DNA of 9,599 nt, from contig JADDPR010000498.1 of the NCBI GenBank assembly GCA_016781775.1, forward strand, positions 1 to 9,599, given 5' to 3'. Under the pieces are notes generated by a model. The model did not search any database. It saw only the letters and a program-made list of their open reading frames with translations, and was not told the origin of the DNA. Shown in pieces: positions 1-6,802 of the stretch (within the stretch, counting starts at the first letter, position 1; each line of letters opens with the position of its first letter). The DNA comes from Rubrobacter sp. (lineage in GTDB: Bacteria > Actinomycetota > Rubrobacteria > Rubrobacterales > Rubrobacteraceae). The position numbers and the translations under genes are program-made.

Positions 1-47
1 ACGAGGCTCGGGGCAGGGTGTGGCCCCGGGGCTCTTGCGCACGGTTA

Positions 48-287
48 CTACCGGGGCCGCATGTGTCGAGGCCGCATATCTAAGAACCTCGCCCGGGCCT
101 GCTCCGCCGCGCCTTCTATGTCCGGTGCCCCGTGCGCCTTCTGCCACGCCCCGATGACCCGCCGGTCCGCCTCGGCGCGCTCGGGCGTGTCGTCGGCGAG
201 GGGCGAGTCCCAGCCTTCGCGCCTGGGTATGGTGGGCTTGGGCCATCGGTGCTCCTTTGTCGGGTAAGCGGTCGGATAGGCCCCTTT
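48..287 (-). pseudogene. start-less reading frame, possible gene remnant
   Basis: This minus-strand frame runs 79 codons from just after an in-frame TAG (288-290) to a TAG at 48-50. It has no ATG, GTG or TTG near its beginning; the only ATGs are close to the C-terminus. The translation reads like real protein (it includes REGWDSPLADDTPERAEADR and VIGAWQKAHGAP), and most codons end in G or C, as expected for coding DNA here. The two other minus-strand frames across it give Arg/Pro-rich shadow text. It may be a gene that lost its start, the 3' part of a gene broken upstream, or a gene with a rare start codon. No family is recognised. Confidence 0.3.
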
Positions 288-338
288 CTACTCGCAAACC
301 ACGCAACAGGCATCCAGTTCCTGTATCATTCCCCGCCT

Positions 339-1766
339 ATGGGAACCTACGGTCCCAACAAAGCTGCGCGCCGGGCGAGGGCCCTGTTCTGCCTCCTTGC
401 TTGCGCATCGGTCGTCCTCCTGCTCGCCCCGGTGGGGGCGGCGTCCGCCCACGAGGCCGACGGAACCGTGGTCGTGCACATGACGGACGAGGGGTTCGAG
501 CCGAGGTCGGTGGAGATCGGGTCGGGCGATACCGTGGTGTTCGAGAACGCGGGCGACAAGGCCCACTGGCCCGCGTCCGACGACCACCCGATGCACACGG
601 GCTACCCTGGGTTCGATCCCAAGAAGCCCGTCTCGCCGGGGGCCGAGTGGAACTTCGCCTTCGAGAAGCCCGGGAAGTGGGCGTATCACGACCACATGAA
701 CCCCTACCTCGAGGGGGAGGTCGTGGTCCAGGACGAGGAGCCCGAGGGTAACGGCCTCCTTTCCTCCGTCTCCTCCTTCTTCTCGAACCTGTACGGGTCG
801 GTCCTCTCGGCGTTCGCGGGGGAGGAAGAACCCGCCCCTGACGAAGCAAGAGCGAACGAGCCCGAGGAGCGGGTGAAGAAGGCCAGGGAGGATTTGCTCG
901 CCCTAGTCCGAAACGAAGATCCCAAGGCCGCCCTAGCGCGGCTCAGGGAAGGAACCGAGAAGGACGACGCCCTCCTACGTTCTTGCCACCCGCTCGTGCA
1001 CGACGTCGGGCGCGTGGCGTACGAGAAGTACGGGGACTTCGGCGAGGCGATGAAGTACCAGGACGAGGTGTGCAACTCGGGTTATCTGCACGGCATCATC
1101 GAAACTCGGCTCTCCAACAGCGACGACGTTCTCGCGGACATGAAGACGATGTGCGATCCGTACCCGCGGGGAAGCTTCCTGGGTTGGCAGTGCCAACACG
1201 GCCTCGGGCACGGGGCGATGTTCTACACCGCGAACGACCTGCCCCGCTCGCTCGAGATGTGCGACGCCTTCGGGAATCCCTTCAAGCGATCCAGCTGCGC
1301 GAACGGGGTCTTCATGGAGAACTTCAGCGCCGACCAGAAGCTCCACCTCTCGGCGTACCTCAAAGAGGAAGACCCCCTCTACCCCTGCGCGGGGCAGGCG
1401 GACCGCCACAAAGAAGATTGCTACCTTTACGCTCCGACCTACTTCCTCAGCCTCAACAAAGGCGATTACGTCGGTGCCTTGGAGCTGTGCGAGGGCGCGG
1501 AAGCCGATTTCGGCTCGAGTTGCGCCCACGGGGTCGGGACGCAAACGATGAAAGAGAACATGAGCGATCCGAAGTTCGTCGAGTCGACGTGCATGAACGG
1601 CAAACCCGGACAAATAACACCATGTATCGAGGGAATGGCGAGTCTGTACGTATTCCATCACGCCTCTATGGGGCCGGCGCGAGCGTTGTGCGGCCGACTA
1701 GAAGCTTCGAATCGGCAAGCTTGTTACGGCGAGGTAGAGTCGAAGTCCAATCTGTTCGGAACCTAG
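339..1766 (+). CDS. secreted cupredoxin-like protein with C-terminal cysteine-pair repeat domain
   Basis: The 475-residue protein probably starts at ATG 339, which places a signal peptide at the N-terminus: basic residues 8-14, a hydrophobic core 15-33 and a likely cleavage after AASA (residue 37). The frame stays open upstream to 132, but that extension does not look like protein. Residues 40-131 form a cupredoxin-like beta domain ending in GKWAYHDHMNPYLEG. Plastocyanin-type proteins have Cys where this has Asp118, so a normal type-1 blue copper site is unlikely; His76, His83, His86, His117, His119 and Met120 remain as possible metal ligands. A linker (132-175) leads to a domain of about 290 residues with 14 cysteines and HG motifs (H251, QHGLGHG at 286-292, H397). 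The cysteines fall in regular pairs, C-x(10-12)-C-x2-G, repeated about every 33-41 residues. The protein is probably extracellular or surface-bound. Metal binding is inferred and the function is unknown. There is no clear ribosome binding site; a TATCAT box at 324-329 could give a leaderless transcript. The gene is probably host, not part of the element to the right. Confidence 0.85.
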   Translation: MGTYGPNKAARRARALFCLLACASVVLLLAPVGAASAHEADGTVVVHMTDEGFEPRSVEIGSGDTVVFENAGDKAHWPASDDHPMHTGYPGFDPKKPVSPGAEWNFAFEKPGKWAYHDHMNPYLEGEVVVQDEEPEGNGLLSSVSSFFSNLYGSVLSAFAGEEEPAPDEARANEPEERVKKAREDLLALVRNEDPKAALARLREGTEKDDALLRSCHPLVHDVGRVAYEKYGDFGEAMKYQDEVCNSGYLHGIIETRLSNSDDVLADMKTMCDPYPRGSFLGWQCQHGLGHGAMFYTANDLPRSLEMCDAFGNPFKRSSCANGVFMENFSADQKLHLSAYLKEEDPLYPCAGQADRHKEDCYLYAPTYFLSLNKGDYVGALELCEGAEADFGSSCAHGVGTQTMKENMSDPKFVESTCMNGKPGQITPCIEGMASLYVFHHASMGPARALCGRLEASNRQACYGEVESKSNLFGT

Positions 1767-1993
1767 TCCCCTCCCTACCCCTGCCCTTTCTGCCCCCCTT
1801 CCCATCTGCCGGGCATACGGGCGCCAGATCACGGGCTAACCGAGTCCCTACCCCCCCCTCCTACAGCACGTTTCACGGTGGTTAAGCTGGCTGGTAGTGT
1901 CCTCAATGTTCGGAGAAACTTCGTGCGTCTCGGGCATCGACCCCTAGCGTGGGCGGCGTGGGCGATGACGCAACGGTCGTACCCCCTTGGCCC
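1767..1993. other. non-coding stretch with pyrimidine-rich tracts
   Basis: The first 40 bases after the cupredoxin stop codon are almost all C and T on the plus strand, and another C-run lies near 1851-1862. I see no hairpin followed by a T-run, no tRNA and no convincing gene. The apparent border between host-like and element-like genes lies somewhere in or near this stretch, but I found no direct repeat that would mark an attachment site. Confidence 0.4.
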
Positions 1994-2158
1994 CTAGAGC
2001 GCGCTGATCCAAGCCCTGATCACGGACTTCACGAAAGCTCTCGCCTCGTTCAGGGACATGGGGTTCGTCGGTGGCTTGTACTTCTCGCTGGCGTGCCGGG
2101 CCTCGTCGCCGAGCTCCTCGCGGCTCTGCGCCGTCCCCGTGAAGCGACTCTGATCCAC
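1994..2158 (-). CDS. small ORF of 54 residues, possible gene or 3' fragment
   Basis: A GTG (2156-2158) directly follows an in-frame TAG and opens a 54-codon frame ending at TAG 1994-1996. The translation looks protein-like (REELGDEARHASEKYKPPTN, then EARAFVKSVIRAWISAL, a likely amphipathic helix), and codon third positions are G/C-rich. No Shine-Dalgarno sequence precedes the GTG. A nearby ATG in another frame (MAEPLGGSES...) starts about 20 nt upstream, and a GGGG run lies between them, so this could be the 3' part of a frameshifted gene. It lies downstream of the other minus-strand element genes. No family is recognised. Confidence 0.4.
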   Translation of the reverse strand: MDQSRFTGTAQSREELGDEARHASEKYKPPTNPMSLNEARAFVKSVIRAWISAL

Positions 2159-2264
2159 CTAGTGGCTCGGCCATTGCTAACGATACTGCGTGCACCACCG
2201 GCGGCGTCTCCGACCACCGCCCACGCTTTGTAGAGGCTGGAGGCCGGCAATGATAAGCGTCAGG

Positions 2265-2609
2265 TTACCTCGGCTGCCCCCGGAAACTCCCGCGCGCGGC
2301 TACTCCTCGTCTTCCTCCACGAACCACGGGCGGTCCACGCCACTCGAGCTCCGCGAAGACCCTGGAGATGGTCTCTTGCTGCTCCTTCTTGCGCCTCTCT
2401 TCCTTGAGCGAGGCCCGGTAGCGGTCCATTAGGTCGCAGTCCCGCCCGAACTCGGCGTCGCCGTACCCCTCCAACAGCGCCTCCTCGGTACCGCTTAAGG
2501 GCGCGCCGCAGGTTCGCAGGACGCGGGCTACGCCCCTCTCGCGGGCGGCCCGGTACTGCGCCTCGGTGGGGATCTCCAGCCTACGCAGCCGCTCGTGCAG
2601 ACGACCCAT
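2265..2609 (-). CDS. small helical hypothetical protein, C-terminus probably frameshifted
   Basis: As it stands the frame encodes 114 residues from ATG 2607-2609. Residues 1-90 are charged and probably helical (LHERLRRLEIPTEAQYRAAR near the start, ASLKEERRKKEQQETISRVF near the end). After about residue 90 the text becomes Arg/Gly-rich and codon third positions lose their G/C bias. At the same point another frame picks up the bias and reads VDRPWFVEEDEE before TAG at 2300-2302. The likely ancestral protein is therefore about 103 residues and ends at 2300, with one base lost near 2338-2345. The start overlaps the upstream zinc-motif gene by 29 nt, so the two are probably co-transcribed and coupled. 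The role is unknown; neighbours suggest a phage or element accessory protein. Confidence 0.6.
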   Translation of the reverse strand: MGRLHERLRRLEIPTEAQYRAARERGVARVLRTCGAPLSGTEEALLEGYGDAEFGRDCDLMDRYRASLKEERRKKEQQETISRVFAELEWRGPPVVRGGRRGVAARGSFRGQPR

Positions 2610-3042
2610 TGCCCCTCCCCTCGAGAGCGGCCAGGCGCTCCTCGAACTCCTCGGTCTCCCTGACCTTGCGCTCCTGCTCGACGGCGCGGATGATCGTGTT
2701 GCAGATCTGGTTAAGAACTGTCCCTATTGCCGGCGTCACCTTGCCCTCCTTCACGTCGCGGGCCAACGCCTTCAGCTCGTCCTTGAGCTCCCCGATCTCC
2801 AGGGTCGCCGGGGAGTGCGCCGCGACCCCTCCGGCCCGGGCGTTGCGGCGCCTCTGCTCGGCGTTGGACTCGTCGTGCGACCAGCACACGCTCTTACCGG
2901 GCTGGGCGGGCTTCTGGCAAGGACGACCGTACTGAGTCAGGGCGCGGCACGTACCCAGACGGGGGAGGGGAGGTCCGTCAGCCGGCGCGCCCTCCGTATC
3001 CTTCGCCCCCTGCTCCGACCGATCGCGTTCCGCTTTGCTCAT
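2581..3042 (-). CDS. Cys3-His zinc-motif protein with coiled-coil tail (phage/element type)
   Basis: The 153-residue protein starts at ATG 3040-3042 behind a good AAGGAG ribosome binding site. Residues 32-56 read CRALTQYGRPCQKPAQPGKS followed by VCWSH. This puts C32, C42, C53 and H56 in the spacing of a small zinc-binding motif found in many phage and integrated-element proteins of unknown function, the 'CxALTxxGxPCxxPAxPGxxxCxxH' type. Residues 57-75 are Arg/Asn-rich and may bind nucleic acid. Residues 82-145 are a long charged helix, probably a coiled coil. In phages such proteins often lie near replication or packaging genes; here the nearest upstream gene is the primase-helicase. The palindrome cluster at 3135-3250 is directly upstream and may control it. 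Zinc binding rests on the motif alone. Confidence 0.75.
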   Translation of the reverse strand: MSKAERDRSEQGAKDTEGAPADGPPLPRLGTCRALTQYGRPCQKPAQPGKSVCWSHDESNAEQRRRNARAGGVAAHSPATLEIGELKDELKALARDVKEGKVTPAIGTVLNQICNTIIRAVEQERKVRETEEFEERLAALEGRGNGSSARAAA

Positions 3043-3134
3043 GTCCCGCTCCTTCGTTCATCGCCCTCTTCTCGTGACGCCGTTCGCTCTGCCAGGCCTC
3101 GGCCAGCCCTTGCCATCGTCTTCGGCCCCAAACG

Positions 3135-3250
3135 CGGCGGTATACGGCGTATACGGTGGTATACGCCGTCATGAACACGACCCACGAGGCCGACGTAACG
3201 AGCTGGCGATGGTGCAGATGCCGTATCCCGTCGTATACCTGTATACCGCC
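3135..3250. promoter_or_regulatory. cluster of five GTATAC palindromes (iteron- or operator-like)
   Basis: GTATAC occurs at 3140-3145, 3149-3154, 3159-3164, 3233-3238 and 3241-3246, and I saw no other copy in the window. Copies two and three lie in a perfect inverted repeat with 10-bp arms (CGGCGTATAC at 3145-3154, GTATACGCCG at 3159-3168) around a 4-nt spacer. The outermost copies extend into an 11-bp inverted match (CGGCGGTATAC at 3135-3145, GTATACCGCCG at 3241-3251). The cluster fills the gap between the end of the primase-helicase gene and the start of the zinc-motif gene. It could be iterons of a replication origin, an operator, or a partition site. TATAC could also act as -10 elements for the leftward gene. 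The sequence does not decide between these. Confidence 0.55.
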
Positions 3251-3292
3251 GGCGTCCCTTGGCCCTCTCCGCACCCTCGGCCGGCGTTCGGC

Positions 3293-5403
3293 TTATATCT
3301 CCCACGTCGGCTTCTCCACCCCGATGCCCTGCCAGCCTCTCGTCGGACTCTTGCGGCCCTTCTCCTTGCGTGACTTGGGGAGGCATCCGCGCTCCCTGAG
3401 CCGCCCCGTGACGACCTCCCAGGAGAGCGGCCTCTCGCCGGTGTCGCGGCACCAGTCGGCGTAGGTCTGGCGGAGCCTGGCGACCGAGACCCACTCCTCC
3501 GCCCCCGGCACGCACTTCTCCGCCAGGAACTCGGCGAACGTGTCCATGTCCTCGCGGTACTCGGCCGTGGCCGCCGCCACCTCCCCGGGCTCGCCCAAGC
3601 CGTCGCGCTGCCACTCAAGGCAGCCCCGCACCGCCCAGGCCAGGATGCCCACCGCCTCGACCCTAAGCTTCTCCCGGAGGCGCCTGTCCTGCCGCTCCTT
3701 GGGTATGACCACGTCGAACGGCACCTTCTTGACGCGGTTCCAGATGGCGTCGTCCCCGCCCCGGATGATCGGGGGGTGGTTCGCCGCAAGCCACACCTTG
3801 TGGGTGGGGCGGAACTCGAAGAAGTCCTCCCTCATGTAGCGGGCCTTGATCCGGTCCCCGCCCGTGAGCTGTTTGACCAAGCTCTCGGCGAGCCTGCGGC
3901 CCTCCTCGACCTCGACGGTGGGCACGAAGCGTTTGCCCAGGAGGTCGGCGAGCTCGGTGGGGTGGTTACTGCCGCGCTTTGCGAGCAGGAGGTCCGGGGC
4001 GGCCGGAGCGGCGTAGTCGTCGCCGAGTAGGTCCATCACCGCCTCGATGAAGGTGGTCTTCCCCGTGTCGCCGCGGCCGAGCAGGCAAGGCAGCACCTTC
4101 TCGCCGACGACGCCGGTGAGGGAGTACCCCACCGCCCGCTGGAGGAACCTCCGGGTGTCCCCGTCGGGCACCACCGTCTCCAGGAACGCGTCCCAGGTCG
4201 GGGCCTTAGCGTCGGGGTCGTACTCGACCGGGGCGAGTTTGGTGATTAGATCCTCGCGCCGGTGCTCCCGGAGCTCACCCGTCCTGAGGTCGAGTGTCCC
4301 GTTCATCACGTTCAGCAGCCACGGGTTACGGTCGAGCTCGTCCACCTTCTCCAGCGGCACCCCGGGCTCTGACATCGCCAGGGAAACCATCGCCCTGATC
4401 CGGGAGACCGACTCCGAGGCTATGGCCCACTTCGCCAGTTGCCTGCGCTCCTCGTCGTTCGCGACCCTCGCCGCCTCCTCGTGGATGCTACGGACGGTCT
4501 CCTTTGCCCGCCTCTCCACTTCCCCGGTCCTGTCGCGTCGCCAGTGCGTCCCGCTCCAGACGAACCAACCGATCCCGTAGACATACTTAAGGTCGTGGCC
4601 GTGCCGCCCCACGAGCCTCTCCGCGTTCCCGGTGTCCGTGCGAGGAAGGGAACCCGGGGCGTAACGGCCGACGCTCTTCGCGATGGCCGCGATCTGGCGC
4701 CAGGGCAACGGCGGGCGGCATTTGACGTTGTTTTCCTCGTTGAGGGCGGCGAGTATCGCCGTGGTGCTGGCCCCCCGCAGGCGCATACTGCCGGCGAGGC
4801 TGGTGAGGCTCGCGTTGCGCCGGCCCTCGGGTACGTCTTCCCCGACCTCGTGGGACCGTTCGGGACCGTCGTCGCGCACCGCCTCCACCAGCCACCTCGG
4901 GGCCTCCGCGAACCTTCCGAACTCGCCCGAGGCCGTTTCGTAGCCGTAGGAAGGGGGCGCGACGACGTAGCCCCCGTCGCCCCTGACGTCGAGATTGGTG
5001 CCGACCTGGCTCGTGGAGCTCTTCACCTTCCCGACGCCCGCCGGGTAGCGGAAGTACCGGTGCTCGCCCGGTCCCTTGCCCTTCTCCGGGTTGCCGGAGG
5101 TTCGACGGTGTACGTGTCGGGGAGCCGTCCGTGCTCGGCTTCCAAGTGCTCTAGGGAAGCGCGGCCGACCTCGCCGTTGTCCATATCGAGTACGAAGATG
5201 CCGCTCTCCTCCCCGGTCCTGAGGCCGATGAGGTCGTTCGGGTGCGCCGACCACCAACGCCGGATCTGGTCCTCGGTAGTGGTCGCGGCGTAGAAGCCGT
5301 TCGTCGTTCTTGGGCTCTTGTCCGGCTTGCACGGGAAGATAACTACGCCCTGCCTCGCGTACGCGAGGGCCGCCTCCAGCATCCCGCCTTGCTGCTCTGG
5401 CAT
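3293..5403 (-). CDS. primase-polymerase / D5-type helicase replication protein, split by one frameshift
   Basis: This is the element's replication protein, combining an archaeo-eukaryotic-type primase-polymerase with a superfamily 3 helicase, as in P4-type phage/plasmid primases. ATG 5401-5403 starts 2 nt after the upstream stop, with GGGAGGG about 10 nt before it; GTG 5407 is an alternative. Residues 1-100 hold the first primase motif, VLDMDNGE (D73, D75). Near 5101 the frame is lost. The continuation runs from about 5101 to TAA 3293 (602 codons) and starts with the next primase motif, PGEHRYFRYP, followed by NLDVRGDGGYVVAPP. Then come a PriCT-like segment (about residues 195-250), a D5_N region, Walker A GRGDTGKT (about 443-450), Walker B VPTVEVEEG, sensor AANHPP and the arginine-finger segment AIWNRVKKVPF, with a winged-helix-like tail. 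Adding one base would restore a protein of about 703 residues. As given, the two primase active-site motifs are on separate peptides, while the helicase part is whole. Real mutation, sequencing error and programmed shift are all possible. Confidence 0.85.
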
Positions 5404-5405
5404 CG

Positions 5406-5828
5406 TCACGACGCCCTCCCAGCCCGGACCCGCTCCACGAGGTCCTTGAACCTCGCGACGCCCAATTCTGTCTCGTCCGGCAGGGCGTGGTAGTAGGAGT
5501 ATCCGTCCGCGCGCTTGTTCGTCGGCCTCTGCCTAAACCGCCAGTTCTGTTCACCGCGCTTTACGGGCTTGTACCCGGCCGCGAGCATCGCGCCCTTGAA
5601 CTGCCCGTTGCTAACGTAGAATCCCCCCGCCGTCTCGAAGTCGTGTTTCATCGTGTAGCTGTTGCTCGGCCCCACCGTCCGGGCCGGCTTCATCGCGACC
5701 GCGATCCACGCCCGCAGCGCCGCCTGCTCATCGCGGCCCAGGGTCTCGTAGTCGCGCGGGTCGTCCTCGGTCCAGGCACCATTGACGCCGGGACTCGTGG
5801 GTGTTTTCCTGGGTGTATCCTGCTGCAC
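5406..5828 (-). CDS. small conserved-looking protein upstream of the primase-helicase
   Basis: The frame encodes 140 residues from GTG 5826-5828, with GAGGAGGT just upstream at slightly short spacing. The first 40 residues are polar and look disordered. The core contains SNSYTMKHDFE, GGFYVSNGQFKGAMLAAGYK and NWRFRQRP. This type of small protein is, in my recollection, found next to primase-helicase genes in actinobacterial phages and integrated elements, but I cannot name a family. The stop codon (TGA 5406-5408) is 2 nt from the primase ATG, so the two are almost certainly translated from one mRNA. A replication-accessory or DNA-binding role is a guess from position. No metal-binding or catalytic motif is visible. 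Confidence 0.7.
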   Translation of the reverse strand: MQQDTPRKTPTSPGVNGAWTEDDPRDYETLGRDEQAALRAWIAVAMKPARTVGPSNSYTMKHDFETAGGFYVSNGQFKGAMLAAGYKPVKRGEQNWRFRQRPTNKRADGYSYYHALPDETELGVARFKDLVERVRAGRAS

Positions 5829-5883
5829 GTGACCTCCTCGGGGTCGGACGGGGCCGCGATCTTTGGTAGGGGAGCGGCCCCCG

Positions 5884-6369
5884 TTACTTCGCTTCGATCT
5901 GCGTTTTCTCCTGCGCCACTATCCGCTCACCGAACAGCGCCAGCTTCTCCGCTATCTCGCACTGCTCCCGGGCGAGTTGCTGCTGCCGATCGATCAACGC
6001 CTCGATTTCGTCCCGAAGCTCGCTATCCTCGTACAGCCCGTGCAGATCCACTTTCGGGCTCTCGCGCCTCGGAGGAACGCGCGGCGGGTCCTCTGTAAAC
6101 CCCCTCGGCCAGACGACCTCCTCCGGCCTGAGGCCGAAGACCGCCGCTATCCTGGTGGCCTTGGCCCTTTGCGGGACGGTCTTCCCCTTGCGGACGCGCC
6201 AAAAGTTGATCTTTTCAACCTCCGCGAGCCGCGCCACCTGATGCGGGCCGCCGAACTCCCACACGAGCTCCTCAAGCGCCCTCGGCGCGTCGGCTCTCTC
6301 TTCGCTAGTCATCTCCACAAGGCTTCGCCTCACTTTCGGCGTCGTCGGGATCACCCCACGCGGTCCCAT
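5884..6369 (-). CDS. XRE-family (Cro/CI-type) helix-turn-helix regulator
   Basis: The protein has 161 residues. Residues about 31-88 fit a Cro/CI helix-turn-helix: ALEELVWEFGGPHQVARLAE, then VEKINFWRVRKGKTVPQRAK, then ATRIAAVFGLRPEEVVWP, where the recognition region is near FWRVRKGKT. The tail, residues 113-161, is strongly charged and probably a coiled coil for dimerisation. ATG 6367-6369 has no ribosome binding site, but lies only 8 nt from a perfect TATAAT on the same strand, so a leaderless mRNA is likely, as for lambda cI made from its maintenance promoter. Inverted repeats overlap this promoter, which suggests autoregulation. The gene leads the leftward block towards the replication genes. 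It is the best candidate for the element's main repressor; this is inference from fold and position. Confidence 0.8.
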   Translation of the reverse strand: MGPRGVIPTTPKVRRSLVEMTSEERADAPRALEELVWEFGGPHQVARLAEVEKINFWRVRKGKTVPQRAKATRIAAVFGLRPEEVVWPRGFTEDPPRVPPRRESPKVDLHGLYEDSELRDEIEALIDRQQQLAREQCEIAEKLALFGERIVAQEKTQIEAK

Positions 6370-6406
6370 ATGCTACTATTATAGCATACTATGCTTGCGG
6401 CTACAA
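6370..6406 (-). promoter_or_regulatory. sigma-70-type promoter with overlapping operator palindromes
   Basis: Read on the minus strand, TTGTAG (6401-6406) and TATAAT (6378-6383) are 17 bp apart and the start codon of the XRE gene follows 8 nt later. On the plus strand, GCATA-C-TATGC (6384-6394) is a perfect 11-bp palindrome in the spacer, and ATGCTA-N6-TAGCAT (6370-6387) is a second inverted repeat spanning the -10 box. The region is AT-rich in very GC-rich surroundings. A protein bound here would block the promoter. The same GCAT-N3-ATGC core occurs at 8201-8211. Confidence 0.7.
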
Positions 6407-6414
6407 CTGACTAT

Positions 6415-6432
6415 GTGACTCTCGTCACGTGA
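6415..6432. promoter_or_regulatory. overlapping short palindromes, possible binding site
   Basis: GTGAC-TCTC-GTCAC (6415-6428) is a perfect 5-bp inverted repeat, and TCACGTGA (6425-6432) is a perfect 8-bp palindrome sharing its right arm. They lie just upstream of the -35 box of the XRE promoter. They could be a regulator site; the evidence is symmetry and position only. Confidence 0.3.
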
Positions 6433-6441
6433 GCGCTCCCG

Positions 6442-6475
6442 TGGGGGGCGGGGCCGCCGTTCAGACGACCCCCCA
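6442..6475. terminator. possible GC-rich hairpin after the 6487-6801 gene
   Basis: TGGGGGG (6442-6448) and CCCCCCA (6469-6475) form a perfect 7-bp inverted repeat around a 20-nt loop, starting 12 nt after the minus-strand stop codon at 6487. It lacks the T-run of a classical intrinsic terminator, so termination is only possible. Confidence 0.3.
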
Positions 6476-6486
6476 GGTACTACGCT

Positions 6487-6801
6487 CTAGCTATCGAGGT
6501 CGACGTTGAACCGTCCGTTCTCGGACCCGTCGTCCCCGGGCGCTCGGAGAAGTTCCTGCTCCCGTACGTGCCACAGAGTCTCATGAAGCTCGTAGGGGAC
6601 GGGATCGCGAAGGAACTCCGCCCGGAACATCAGGTGGGCGTTGTGCTCCTCATCCCGCAAGACGTCGCGCCAAAAAGCGGCGATGTCCTGTCCCTCGGGT
6701 TGTTCCCTATCGTTAATCAACTTTCTGATCTCCTTCTCCCCGTCGGTCTCGTCGCCGTTCCCGGGATTGGGGACGGCCGAAGCCGTCCCCACGCCGGCCA
6801 C
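6487..6801 (-). CDS. small acidic protein of unknown function
   Basis: The 104-residue protein probably starts at GTG 6799-6801, with AGGAAG just upstream inside the end of the preceding gene. It starts 1 nt after that gene's stop codon, so the two are translationally coupled. The first 20 residues are low-complexity; the rest is rich in Asp, Glu and Arg and likely helical (EIRKLINDREQPEGQDIAAF, then LHETLWHVREQELLR). There is no membrane segment, cysteine or recognisable motif. The family is unknown. Confidence 0.55.
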   Translation of the reverse strand: MAGVGTASAVPNPGNGDETDGEKEIRKLINDREQPEGQDIAAFWRDVLRDEEHNAHLMFRAEFLRDPVPYELHETLWHVREQELLRAPGDDGSENGRFNVDLDS

Positions 6802-6802
6802 G

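Noticed and set aside
608..620. Sequence resembling a tRNA T-arm (GGTTCGATCCC)
   Set aside because: It lies inside the cupredoxin domain coding sequence, and no acceptor, D-arm or anticodon stem can be built around it.
975..1661. 228-residue minus-strand frame
   Set aside because: It is antisense to the cupredoxin gene, Val/Arg-rich and without its own signals.
2978..3274. 98-residue minus-strand frame across the GTATAC cluster
   Set aside because: It overlaps the start of the zinc-motif gene, lacks a good ribosome binding site, and its AYTTVYAVY stretch is simply the translated palindromes. A short gene starting at the ATG near 3172 cannot be fully excluded.
4439..5293. 284-residue plus-strand frame
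   Set aside because: It is the antisense shadow of the primase-helicase gene, whose motifs are unmistakable on the other strand.
5102..5554. Upstream extension of the primase-helicase frame to 5554
   Set aside because: The text is Arg/Thr/Gly-rich and overlaps two better frames: the real primase N-terminus (5101-5403) and the 140-residue gene (5406-5828).
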